Shown here in pieces: positions 52,954 through 60,737 of a DNA stretch of 64,000 nt (the stretch's first letter is position 1; every line of letters begins with the position of its first letter). The translations under genes were made by a program, and so were the position numbers. Origin of the DNA: Caulobacter zeae (GTDB taxonomy: Bacteria > Pseudomonadota > Alphaproteobacteria > Caulobacterales > Caulobacteraceae); assembly GCF_002858925.1 (NCBI RefSeq), contig NZ_PJRS01000011.1:186001-250000 (forward strand). Direction: 5' to 3'. The notes beneath the pieces are model-generated. The model was not told the origin of the DNA, did no database searches, and saw only the letters and a program-made list of their open reading frames with translations.

Positions 52954-53667
52954 TCAGCGGCACAGGCGGTAGGGGCTGAGGTCCAGGTGCAGGTGGTCGG
53001 CGTGGGCTGTGTTGTAGTCGGGGCCCAGCACCGCGCCGAACAGCTCGCAGGCGCCGGCCCGGGCGACCCGCAGGAAGCGGCCCTCGGGGCTGTCCTTGTG
53101 GAAATCTGCCGCGATGGTCAGCCGGCGTCCGTCGGCCAGGCGCACGCCGGAGACATCGAGGGCCGAGGCGCTGGCGTGCTGGCTGGGGCGTTCGCCCTCG
53201 CGGCCGTAGATCGTCCGGCAGGCATAGGTTCCCAGGTGCTCGACCCTGACCAGATCGCTGTCCAGCAGGTGTTCGGCGGCGGGGTCCAGCACCTGCCGTT
53301 CCCAGACCGCATAGCGCAGCGCCAGCGGGCAGGTCATCACCGGCGCGGCCGGCGAGAGGCGGCTTTGGGCCCGCACCGTGTCGCGCGTCGAGCAGAAGCC
53401 GTCTTCTCGGACGGGCTGGTCGACGGGTGTGATCCCGACGTCGCGCAGGGCCGCGCGGCAGGCGGCCGGATCGGCGCCGATCCTGGCCAGCTTGGCCTGC
53501 GTCGCCAGGCCCAGCGGCTGGTCGATGGAGAACGGCTTCCAGGCCAGGTCCTGAGGCGGCGCGATGCGGTCGACCAGCGCGAAGACGAGCAGGCCGACGA
53601 GGGCCGCGTCGAGCAGCAGGCCGCCGATCTCGGCCAGCGCCAGGGCCTGGGGCGAAGCGGGTTTCAC
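52954..53667 (-). CDS. Extensin-like C-terminal domain protein
   Basis: A 237-residue membrane-anchored envelope protein. The anchor is ALALAEIGGLLLDAALVGLLVFAL. The extensin-like region is seen in ARIGADPAACRAALRDVG, APVMTCPLALRYAVWERQVL, TYACRTIYGREGERPSQHAS, ASALDVSGVRLADGRRLTIA and DYNTAHADHLHLDL. The conserved His residues (SQHASASALDV, AHADHLH) and four or more Cys resemble peptidase-like D-Ala-D-Ala folds. The start codon is uncertain: GTG 53667 is given here, but GTG 53706 is also possible. Confidence 0.8.
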   Translation of the reverse strand: MKPASPQALALAEIGGLLLDAALVGLLVFALVDRIAPPQDLAWKPFSIDQPLGLATQAKLARIGADPAACRAALRDVGITPVDQPVREDGFCSTRDTVRAQSRLSPAAPVMTCPLALRYAVWERQVLDPAAEHLLDSDLVRVEHLGTYACRTIYGREGERPSQHASASALDVSGVRLADGRRLTIAADFHKDSPEGRFLRVARAGACELFGAVLGPDYNTAHADHLHLDLSPYRLCR

Positions 53668-53812
53668 CCAGGCTGCAACGGCCGGTCGGAGCGGAGGTTT
53701 CGCCACGCAGTGCTCGCCGCAGGGCGAGGATGGCGCGCACGGCCTTGGCGGCCGGCGCTGAACAGGGCATGACCGCCTGCCCGGTCCGCAAGGATCGCAC
53801 CAGAGACCTTGG

Positions 53813-55183
53813 ATGTCCGCCGACCGCGCCGCCCTGCTCGACCGCGCCCTGCTGCCGCGCTTTGGCCTGCTGTGCCTGGGCATCTGGCTGAACGCCGCCG
53901 ACACCCTGGTCACCGCCACCATCATGCCCAGCGTCGCCCGCGAGATCGGCGGCCACCAGTATTTCGGCTGGTCGGTGGCGGCCTACCTGATCGGCTCGAT
54001 CGTCGCCGGCGCGTGCAGCGGCAAGTTCTCGCAAGGCCTGGGCCTGCGGCGGGCCACGGCCTTCGCCGGCGTGGTCTACGCGATCGGCTGCGCCATGAGC
54101 GCCCTGGCCCCCGACTTCGTCACCTTCGTCGCCGGCCGCCTGGTGCAGGGCCTGGGCGCGGGGGCGGTGGTGGCGCTGTGCTACGTGGCGATCACCGCCC
54201 TGTTCCCCGAAAGCCTGTGGCCGCGCGTCTATGGCGCGGTGGCTGGGGTGTGGGGCGGGGCGACCCTGTTGGGGCCGATGCTGGGCGGGCTGTTCGCCGC
54301 CGCCGGCTTCTGGCGCGGGGCGTTCTGGGCCTTCGTCATCCAGGGCGTGATCTTCGTCGTCGCCGTGCTGGCCATGCTGCCGGGCGAGAAGCGCGAGGCC
54401 GGCCGCACCCGCATTCCCAGTCGCCAGCTGCTGCTGCTGGTCGTCGGCGTCGGCCTGATCGGCGCGGCCGGTGTGGTGGCCTCGCCGGCCGTGGCGGGCG
54501 CCTGCGCGGTGCTCGGCGTCGTGGCCATGGCGGCGATGCTGGCCGTGAACCGCGCCTCGCCCGACCGCCTGCTGCCGCGCTCGGCCGCCGACCTGTCGAC
54601 AGCCACCGGCCTTGGCCTTCTGACCATGTTCGCCTGCGAGGCCGCCGCCATCGGCTTCACCGTCTATGGCCCGGCCTTCATCCAGGCCCGCCACGGCGCC
54701 TCGCCCCTGGTCGCCGGCTATGTCACCGGCGGCATCGCCGCCGGCTGGACCGTCTGCGCCATGCTGGTGGCCCGGCTGAAGGCTAAGCGTGAGCCCCTGG
54801 CCATCCGCGCCGGCGCGCTGGTGATCCTGGTCGGGGTGGCGCTGGCCGCTCTGGCGGTCACGCGCGGCGGCCTGTGGAGCACGGGCCTGTCGCTGCTGGC
54901 CGTCGGCTGCGGCTTTGGCCTCTGCTGGGCGTTCCTGGCCCGCCGCACCATCGCCGGCGCGCCGGTCGAAGAGCAGGCCCTAGCCTCTTCGGCGGTGCCG
55001 ACGGTGCAGCTGATCGGTGGGGCGGCCGGCTCGGCCGCCGCCGGGGCCATGGCCAACCTGCTGGGTTTCGGCCACGGCATCGATCCGGCCGCCGCCTTCG
55101 TCCACGGCCCCTGGCTGTTCGGGGCCTTCGTTCCGCTGGCGCTGGTCGGATGCGCGGCCGCATGGCGGCTGGCGCGCACCTGA
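53813..55183 (+). CDS. MFS drug-resistance-type transporter
   Basis: A 456-residue facilitator with about 13-14 hydrophobic helices (WLNAADTLVTATIMPSVARE first, as in the EmrB/QacA group). VQGLGAGAVVALCYVAITAL is a motif-C-like segment. It is 14-TM-like but short. Start ATG 53813 is divergent from the extensin-like gene. No adjacent TetR or MarR gene, so regulation is not visible. Confidence 0.9.
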   Translation: MSADRAALLDRALLPRFGLLCLGIWLNAADTLVTATIMPSVAREIGGHQYFGWSVAAYLIGSIVAGACSGKFSQGLGLRRATAFAGVVYAIGCAMSALAPDFVTFVAGRLVQGLGAGAVVALCYVAITALFPESLWPRVYGAVAGVWGGATLLGPMLGGLFAAAGFWRGAFWAFVIQGVIFVVAVLAMLPGEKREAGRTRIPSRQLLLLVVGVGLIGAAGVVASPAVAGACAVLGVVAMAAMLAVNRASPDRLLPRSAADLSTATGLGLLTMFACEAAAIGFTVYGPAFIQARHGASPLVAGYVTGGIAAGWTVCAMLVARLKAKREPLAIRAGALVILVGVALAALAVTRGGLWSTGLSLLAVGCGFGLCWAFLARRTIAGAPVEEQALASSAVPTVQLIGGAAGSAAAGAMANLLGFGHGIDPAAAFVHGPWLFGAFVPLALVGCAAAWRLART

Positions 55184-55190
55184 CGGCCGC

Positions 55191-56051
55191 CTAACGGTCG
55201 CTGGTGTTGCTGAGCGCGATCAGGGCCAGGGCCGGGTTCTGGGCCACGGCCAGCATCGCGACGGCGGCCATGGCGCCATCGTCGAGGTCGGCGGCCTCGC
55301 CGGAGGCGCCGGGAATCGGCGTGACAATGGAATCGGGCGGGGCGTCGGGCGTCGGACCGGCCTCGAGGTCGGGGCGATAGCGGAAGATCTCGGCGCGGAC
55401 GACGTCGACCCCGACCGCCAGGGACGAAAGGTCGATCTCGACGTCGCGGCCCACGGCCTGGTCGGCGCGGTCCAGGCCGGGCAGGGCGTTGGGGCCGAGC
55501 CGCAAGCCGAGCCGGCCCGCCCGATGCCGCGCGCGGGGCCGCACGGCCTGCAACACCGGCCAGGGAATGGTGTAGCCGAACTCGCGGGCATAGAGCCCCG
55601 CCGCGTCGATCCGCAGCTCCACCCAGTCTTCCAGCGGCGGACGTCGCCAGGCCAGCCAGCTAAAGCCACCGCACAGGGCCAGGGCGTAGGCCACGCCCCA
55701 GGCGTCGCCGTACCACCACGACTGTCCGGCCAGCAGCAGGCCGATGCCCAGGCCGCCGAACGGAACGCGGCGCTTCCACCGCGCCTGGAACAGGGTCTTG
55801 CGGCTGGCGCGCCAGACGCCGGGCTCAGGCTGGTCGGGGGCGTCTTCCCGGCGGTTGGCGAACCAGAAGGCCGCGCCCGCGACCAGGCCGGCGACGAACA
55901 GCGGCGAGCCGACCTCCGGCGATCCGCCCCAGACGCCCAGGGCCAGACCGCACCAGATCGCCGTGGTCGTCATCTCCCTGGCGATGTCAGTGGTGGGCAG
56001 GCGGGTCAGGACGCCGTCGGCGACCTTGCTCAGAGGGGGCTTGTCGGTCAT
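55191..56051 (-). CDS. Membrane protein of unknown family, second copy of a tandem pair
   Basis: A 286-residue protein with 3-4 hydrophobic segments in its N-terminal half (IWCGLALGVWGGSPEVGSPL; WWYGDAWGVAYALALCGGFS) and a soluble C-terminal half. Shared with the upstream paralogue: PxPGVWRASRKT, R-R-x-P-F-G-G then WWYG, LRIDAAGLYAREFGYTIPW and VEIDLSSLAVGVDV. The membrane-then-soluble build with a short beta-rich part (LRLGPNALPGLDRADQAVG) resembles bacterial PH-like domains. The start overlaps the paralogue's stop (ATGA). Function unknown. Confidence 0.7.
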   Translation of the reverse strand: MTDKPPLSKVADGVLTRLPTTDIAREMTTTAIWCGLALGVWGGSPEVGSPLFVAGLVAGAAFWFANRREDAPDQPEPGVWRASRKTLFQARWKRRVPFGGLGIGLLLAGQSWWYGDAWGVAYALALCGGFSWLAWRRPPLEDWVELRIDAAGLYAREFGYTIPWPVLQAVRPRARHRAGRLGLRLGPNALPGLDRADQAVGRDVEIDLSSLAVGVDVVRAEIFRYRPDLEAGPTPDAPPDSIVTPIPGASGEAADLDDGAMAAVAMLAVAQNPALALIALSNTSDR

Positions 56052-56884
56052 GGCGTCGGTCCTCGCCGCCTGGACCGGCCTTCCTCGACCCTGGCCCTGA
56101 AGGCGCGGCGCTCTTGCGCCTCCTCGAGCAGGGTCGCGGTCATCCGGACGATGGGCGGGCCTTCAAAGGCGGGGGGCTCGCTCTCGGCCGAGGCGATGCG
56201 GGCGGCGACGCTGGGTCCGGAAAGGTCGAGCGGCGCGTCGTCCAGCAGGCCCGGGCGAAGGGTCTCGATGAAGGCGACGATCGGCTCGCGCGAGACGCCG
56301 ACCGCCGAAAGATCGACCATAACCTCCTCGCCCGAGGTCAGGATCAGTCGCAGGGCGCCCTTGTCGGCGGCGAGGCGGGGGCTGATCGCGGCGACCTCGT
56401 TCCACCCCATGCGCCGGGCCAGGGCGGCCGAGGTGAGGCCCGAGGCGTCGATCTCCAGCTCGTCGCGGCTGACCGGCGCGCGCCACGAGAAGGGCAGCGA
56501 CAGCAGGTGCAGGGCCGCGCAAGCCAGGCCGCCGGCGACGCCGGCGATCTCGCCGTACCACCAGAAGCGCGCCGTCACGAACAGGCTCGTCGCCAGGCCC
56601 ATCAGGGGCCGCACGCGGACGATCCAGATCCGGCGCCGGCCGTCGCGGCTTGTGCGCCAGAGGCCGGGGCGAGGCGCGTCCGGCGCGTCTTGGCCCAACA
56701 GCATCAGATGCGGCAGTAAGGCGGCGGCGATGACGAAGGCGATCAGCCCGCGACGATCGGGGTCGAGCATGACGACCAGCAGCAGACCGATCCAGGCCGC
56801 GCCCTGCAGCACGCGGGCCTGCGTCTCACTGCGCGTCTCGACACGCAGCGGGTTTTCCGGATCGTAGGAAAAGGCCTGGCTCAT
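56048..56884 (-). CDS. Membrane protein of unknown family, first copy of a tandem pair
   Basis: A 278-residue protein with hydrophobic segments AWIGLLLVVMLDPDRRGLIA, ATSLFVTARFWWYGEIAGVA and a soluble C-terminal half. It aligns along its length with the downstream gene: PRPGLWRTSRDGRRR, WWYG, LEIDASGLTSAALARRMGW and VMVDLSAVGVSREPIVAF. The two arose by tandem duplication and have diverged heavily. The start is ATG 56884 (an in-frame GTG 56887 precedes it). The C-terminus is basic (EEGRSRRRGPTP). Confidence 0.7.
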   Translation of the reverse strand: MSQAFSYDPENPLRVETRSETQARVLQGAAWIGLLLVVMLDPDRRGLIAFVIAAALLPHLMLLGQDAPDAPRPGLWRTSRDGRRRIWIVRVRPLMGLATSLFVTARFWWYGEIAGVAGGLACAALHLLSLPFSWRAPVSRDELEIDASGLTSAALARRMGWNEVAAISPRLAADKGALRLILTSGEEVMVDLSAVGVSREPIVAFIETLRPGLLDDAPLDLSGPSVAARIASAESEPPAFEGPPIVRMTATLLEEAQERRAFRARVEEGRSRRRGPTP

Positions 56885-56914
56885 CACCCTAGGGTAGCGT
56901 GGCCGTGGCGGCGT

Positions 56915-58906
56915 TCAATCGGCTTCCGCCAGCGCCGTCGCCTCGACCAGCTTGACCACGTCGCCCATGATCTGCGTGATCCTGAAATCCTTGGGGGTGT
57001 AGATCCGCGCCACGCCCATCTGTTTCAGGATCAGGGCGTCCGCCTCGGGGATGATGCCGCCAGCGACCACGGGCACGTGGTCCAGCCCCTCGGCCCGCAT
57101 CAGCCGCACGACCTCCTGCACGAGATCCAGGTGCGAGCCCGACAGGATCGACAGGCCCACCACGTGGGCGCGGCTTTCCTTGGCGCGGCGGACGATCTCT
57201 TCCGGCGTCGAGCGGATGCCGTCATAGACCACCTCCATGCCGCAGGCGCGGGCCCGGGTGGCGATCTGCTCGGCGCCGTTGGAGTGGCCGTCCAGGCCCG
57301 GCTTGCCGACGAGATAGGTCAGGGTGCGGCCGAGGATTTCGGAGACCCGCTCCACTTCGGCCTTCACCGCCTCGACGTCCTCAGCCTCGCCGGTGGAGAC
57401 GACGACCGCCACGCCCGTGGGACCGCGATACTCGCCGAACACCTCGCGCAGGGCGCCGGCCCACTCGCCGGTGGTGACCCCGACCTTTGCGGCGGCGATC
57501 GAGGGTTCCATGATGTTTCGGCCATCGCTTGCGGCGGCCTTCAGCTCGGCCAGGGCGGCCTCGACGGCGGCGGCGTCGCGGGCCGCGCGCCAGGCCTGGA
57601 TGCGGGCGACGACCTCGGCCTCCAGCTTCGGGTCGATGGTCTCGATGTTTCCTTCGCCCGCCGACAACGGCGAGAGCTCGCTGTCGGTCCAGCGGTTGAC
57701 GCCGACCACGGTCAGTTCGCCGGTCTCGACGGCCCGCACCCGCTTGGCGTTCGACCCGACAAGCTCGGCCTTCATGTAATCGATGGCGCTGGCCGCCCCG
57801 CCCATCCCGTCGATCAAAGCCAGCTGCTCCAGCGCGCCCTTCGACAGCTCGGCGACCTTGGCCTCGACCACGTGGCTGCCGGCGAACAGGTCCTCGTACT
57901 CCAGGAGGTCGGTCTCGTAGGCCAGGACCTGTTGCAGCCGCAGCGACCACTGCTGATCCCACGGGCGCGGCAGGCCCAGCGCTTCGTTCCAGGCCGGCAG
58001 CTGCAAGGCGCGGCAGCGGGCGTCCTTGCTCAGCGTGACGGCCAGGGCCTCTATGAGAATGCGGTAGACGTTGTTCTCGGGTTGCGGCTCGGTCAGGCCC
58101 AGGCTGTTGACCTGCACCCCGTAGCGGAAGCGGCGGGCCTTCTTGTCCTGCACGCCGTAGCGCTCGAGCAGGATCTCGTCCCACAGCTTGGTGAAGCTGC
58201 GCATCTTGCAGAGCTCGGTGACGAACCGCACGCCGGCGTTGACGAAGAAGCTGATCCGCGAGGCGACGATCTCGAAGTCTTCCTCGGGCACCTGGCCGCC
58301 GGCCTTGACGGTGTCGAGCACCGAGATGGCGGTGGCGAGGGCGAAGGCCAGCTCCTGCTCCGGCGTCGCCCCGGCTTCCTGCAGGTGGTAGCTGCAGACG
58401 TTCATCGGGTTCCATTTCGGAACCTCGCGATAGCACCAGGCGATCATGTCGCCGATCAGCCGCAGGCTCGGGCCGGGCGGGAAGATGTAGGTGCCGCGGG
58501 ACAGGTATTCCTTGATCAGGTCGTTCTGGGTGGTGCCCTGAAGCAAGCGTCGGTCGGCCCCCTGCTCGTCGGCCAGGGCCACGTACATCGCCAGCAGCCA
58601 GGCGGCCGGAGCGTTGATGGTCATGGAGGTGTTCATCTTCTCCAGCGGGATCTCGCTGAAGAGGGCGCGCATGTCGCCCAGGTGGCTGATCGGCACGCCC
58701 ACCTTGCCCACCTCGCCGCGCGACAGGATGTGGTCGGGGTCGTAGCCGGTCTGGGTGGGCAGGTCGAAGGCCACCGACAGGCCCGTCTGGCCCCGCGCCA
58801 GGTTCGAGCGATAGAGCGCGTTGGATTTCTCGGCCGTCGAATGGCCGGCATAGGTGCGGAAGATCCACGGCGGATCGGGCGCGTGCTGATAGGCCTTGTC
58901 CGACAT
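56915..58906 (-). CDS. ecm: Ethylmalonyl-CoA mutase
   Basis: A 663-residue adenosylcobalamin-dependent mutase converting (2R)-ethylmalonyl-CoA to methylsuccinyl-CoA. Substrate barrel: FRTYAGHSTAEKSNALYRSN, GLSVAFDLPTQTGYDPDHIL, KMNTSMTINAPAAWLLAMY, GTYIFPPGPSLRLIGDMIAW and MNVCSYHLQEAGATPEQEL. The B12 domain is at the C-terminus: GKPGLDGHSNGAEQIA (D-x-H-x-x-G), VVYDGIRSTPEEIV and HVVGLSILSGSHLDLV. Length and signatures fit Ecm rather than methylmalonyl-CoA mutase, supported by ccr and mcd in the same window. A TCGCAnnTGCGA element (58982-58993) lies 76 bp upstream. Confidence 0.93.
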   Translation of the reverse strand: MSDKAYQHAPDPPWIFRTYAGHSTAEKSNALYRSNLARGQTGLSVAFDLPTQTGYDPDHILSRGEVGKVGVPISHLGDMRALFSEIPLEKMNTSMTINAPAAWLLAMYVALADEQGADRRLLQGTTQNDLIKEYLSRGTYIFPPGPSLRLIGDMIAWCYREVPKWNPMNVCSYHLQEAGATPEQELAFALATAISVLDTVKAGGQVPEEDFEIVASRISFFVNAGVRFVTELCKMRSFTKLWDEILLERYGVQDKKARRFRYGVQVNSLGLTEPQPENNVYRILIEALAVTLSKDARCRALQLPAWNEALGLPRPWDQQWSLRLQQVLAYETDLLEYEDLFAGSHVVEAKVAELSKGALEQLALIDGMGGAASAIDYMKAELVGSNAKRVRAVETGELTVVGVNRWTDSELSPLSAGEGNIETIDPKLEAEVVARIQAWRAARDAAAVEAALAELKAAASDGRNIMEPSIAAAKVGVTTGEWAGALREVFGEYRGPTGVAVVVSTGEAEDVEAVKAEVERVSEILGRTLTYLVGKPGLDGHSNGAEQIATRARACGMEVVYDGIRSTPEEIVRRAKESRAHVVGLSILSGSHLDLVQEVVRLMRAEGLDHVPVVAGGIIPEADALILKQMGVARIYTPKDFRITQIMGDVVKLVEATALAEAD

Positions 58907-58981
58907 CCTCGCGCTCCCGGCGGTCTTTTCTGGTTATCGCCGGATGATGCGCCCGTGTTGGGTGCGGTGCAATATGAGGCT

Positions 58982-58993
58982 TCGCAGGTGCGA
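58982..58993. promoter_or_regulatory. TCGCA-NN-TGCGA inverted repeat upstream of ecm
   Basis: TCGCAGGTGCGA lies 76-87 bp before the ecm start. In ecm orientation the text is CTCGCACCTGCGAA, matching CTCGCAGGTGCGAA before mcd (35947-35960) at all 12 non-central positions. Possible shared operator. Confidence 0.5.
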
Positions 58994-59019
58994 GTTTGCC
59001 GAGCCTGGACTTAAAGAAA

Positions 59020-59148
59020 CCTCCCCCTGGGGGGGAGGTGTCGCCGAAGGCGACGGTGGGGGGGCGTGGTTGTTGACTTTCCACCGCCGTGGCGGCTGAA
59101 AACTTCCCCCCACCGGCCTGCGGCCGCCTCCCCCACAGAGGGAGGTTC
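59020..59148. repeat. Composite intergenic hairpin repeat, family 1 (inverted pair)
   Basis: The left module (59020-59064) has CTCCCC..GGGGGAGG and GTCGCCGAAGGCGAC. The right inverted module (59104-59148) has ACCGGCCTGCGGCCG and CTCCCCCACAGAGGGAG. Same build and similar spacer as 7409-7536. Confidence 0.75.
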
Positions 59149-59160
59149 CTTTGGGCGCGG

Positions 59161-59646
59161 CTACTCCCGGCTGAAGCTCTCCGGCACTTCCGGGTTCTGC
59201 CCCGCCTTGCCCCACAGCACGATCTCGTTGCCCCAGGGATCGCGGAAGGCGTGGTTGTAGCCGTTGAACTCGGCCCAGTAGTGGTCGCGCCAAAGCAAGG
59301 TCGCGCCCAGGCTCTCGGCGGTTCCCAGGATGCGGTCGGCGCTGTCGTCGTCGCCGATCAGGATCCAGATGCGCGGCTTGCGGCCGTCGGTCGACAGGGT
59401 GCGGGGCTCGACGCCGGAAGCCTGCGGATGCGGGCGGGCGTTGGCGGCGTCGAAGATCCCTAAGTGCAGGTTGCCGATCTGGCTGTCGGAGCCGTCGGGG
59501 TTCTTGAACTGACCGCCCGGGACCATGCGGTGATAGATCCCCTGCGGCCGGGCGTCGTTCTGCCAGCCGAACACCTTTGCGTAGAACTCGCCGGCCTTGG
59601 CGGGGTCGTCGCTGGCCAGGTCGACGAAGATCAGGGTGTTGGTCAC
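59161..59646 (-). CDS. VOC family (glyoxalase/dioxygenase-fold) protein
   Basis: A 161-residue vicinal-oxygen-chelate protein. The two beta-alpha-beta-beta-beta repeats are LIFVDLASDDPAKAGEFYAK followed by VFGW, and RIWILIGDDDSADRILGTAE with FRDPWGNEIVLWGKA. Metal ligands would be Asp/His in those repeats. The start is GTG 59646 with AAGGAC upstream. Most likely a predicted lactoylglutathione-lyase-like or bleomycin-resistance-like protein; the substrate is unknown. It lies before the SDR gene across a family-3 repeat. Confidence 0.88.
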   Translation of the reverse strand: MTNTLIFVDLASDDPAKAGEFYAKVFGWQNDARPQGIYHRMVPGGQFKNPDGSDSQIGNLHLGIFDAANARPHPQASGVEPRTLSTDGRKPRIWILIGDDDSADRILGTAESLGATLLWRDHYWAEFNGYNHAFRDPWGNEIVLWGKAGQNPEVPESFSRE

Positions 59647-59677
59647 GGGGGAAGTCCTTGGTTGCGGTGTTGGGACG

Positions 59678-59760
59678 CCCTCGTGCTTCGACAGGCTCAG
59701 CATGAGGGCTACTGTTGAAGCAGCATTCCGGACCTCACCCTGAGCTTGTCGAAGGGCGGG
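59678..59760. repeat. Intergenic repeat family 3 (inverted pair)
   Basis: CCCTCGTGCTTCGACAGGCT...CATGAGGG (left) and CCTCACCCTGAGCTTGTCGA...GGGCGGGG (right, inverted) lie between two minus-strand genes. Diverged relative of 11129-11216. Confidence 0.7.
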
Positions 59761-59770
59761 GTCCGGTTGC

Positions 59771-60601
59771 TCAATCGAAGCCGATCGAGAGCGACACCTC
59801 CCGCCAGGCGTCGATGTCGGCCTTCAGGCCGTCGGCGGCGTAGGCGGCGTATTTCAGGGCGTCTTCGCCGAGCAGCAGGTGCAGGGGCGGGCTTTTCGCG
59901 TCGACGATCGCCAGCACGGCCTGGGCGGCCTTGGCCGGATCGCCGGGCTCGGCGCCGGCGTGGTCGGCCATGATCCGCTCGGCGTCGCGGGCCAGGCCGT
60001 CGTAGTCGGCGATCTTGCCTTCGACGATGGTCTTGGAGCCCTTGGCGAAGCTGGTGCGCAGGCCGCCCGGAGCGACATTCACCACCTTGATCCCTAGCTC
60101 GGCGACCTCGGCGGCCAGCGACTGGGTCAGGCCTTCCAGCGCCCACTTGCTGGCGCAGTAGACGCCGGTGCCAGCCCAGACCGCCAGGCCCGAGACCGAG
60201 GTGATGTTGACGATCCGGCCCGAGCGCCGGGCCCGCATGGCCGGCAGAACGGCCTTGAGCACGGCCAGCGGCCCGAAGACGTTGGTCTCGAACTGGGCGC
60301 GGACCTCTTCGAGCGAGGCCTCTTCCACCGCGCCCACCAGGCCGTAGCCGGCGTTGTTGACCAGCACGTCGATCCGGCCGGTCAGGGCCTGCGCCGTCTT
60401 CACGGCGTTCTCGACCGCGACCGGGTCGGTGACGTCCATCACCAGGCCGTGGGCGCGGCCGGGCGCCAGGGCCTCGAAGGCGGCGACATCGGCCAGCTTG
60501 CGCACCGTGCCGGCCACGACGTCGCCCCGCGCCAGCGCCGCCGCGGCGATCTCGCGCCCGAGCCCGCCGGACACGCCGGTGATCAGCCAGGTCTGGGTCA
60601 T
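59771..60601 (-). CDS. SDR family oxidoreductase (oxidoreductase-like group)
   Basis: A 276-residue classical SDR. Cofactor motif ITGVSGGLGREIAAAAL, Asp/Arg pocket GTVRKLADV (prefers NADPH), MDVTDP, NNAGYGLVGAVEE, catalytic Ser in ITSVSGLAVW and Tyr-Lys in YCASKWALEGLTQ. The C-terminal part ends DIDAWREVSLSIGFD. This resembles the common single-gene oxidoreductases (YbbO-like). It is monocistronic between two repeat elements. Confidence 0.92.
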   Translation of the reverse strand: MTQTWLITGVSGGLGREIAAAALARGDVVAGTVRKLADVAAFEALAPGRAHGLVMDVTDPVAVENAVKTAQALTGRIDVLVNNAGYGLVGAVEEASLEEVRAQFETNVFGPLAVLKAVLPAMRARRSGRIVNITSVSGLAVWAGTGVYCASKWALEGLTQSLAAEVAELGIKVVNVAPGGLRTSFAKGSKTIVEGKIADYDGLARDAERIMADHAGAEPGDPAKAAQAVLAIVDAKSPPLHLLLGEDALKYAAYAADGLKADIDAWREVSLSIGFD

Positions 60602-60619
60602 GTTCGCATTTCCTATTGC

Positions 60620-60724
60620 TCGTCATCCCGGCCGTAGCGCAGCGGAGAGCCGGGACCCAGGGGCGACAGCAGTGCGGCGGCTCCTGGGTCCCGGATAAGC
60701 CCTTCGGGCTTTCCGGGATGACGG
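60620..60724. repeat. Intergenic repeat family 4 (long inverted pair)
   Basis: GTCATCCCGG...GGGACCCAGG and CCTGGGTCCCGG...CCGGGATGAC are the arms of a 105-bp imperfect hairpin. A secondary small hairpin AAGCCCTTCGGGCTT lies in the right arm. This type recurs in many alphaproteobacterial genomes. It lies between the SDR and TauD genes. Confidence 0.7.
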
Positions 60725-60737
60725 CCTTTATTGAACT

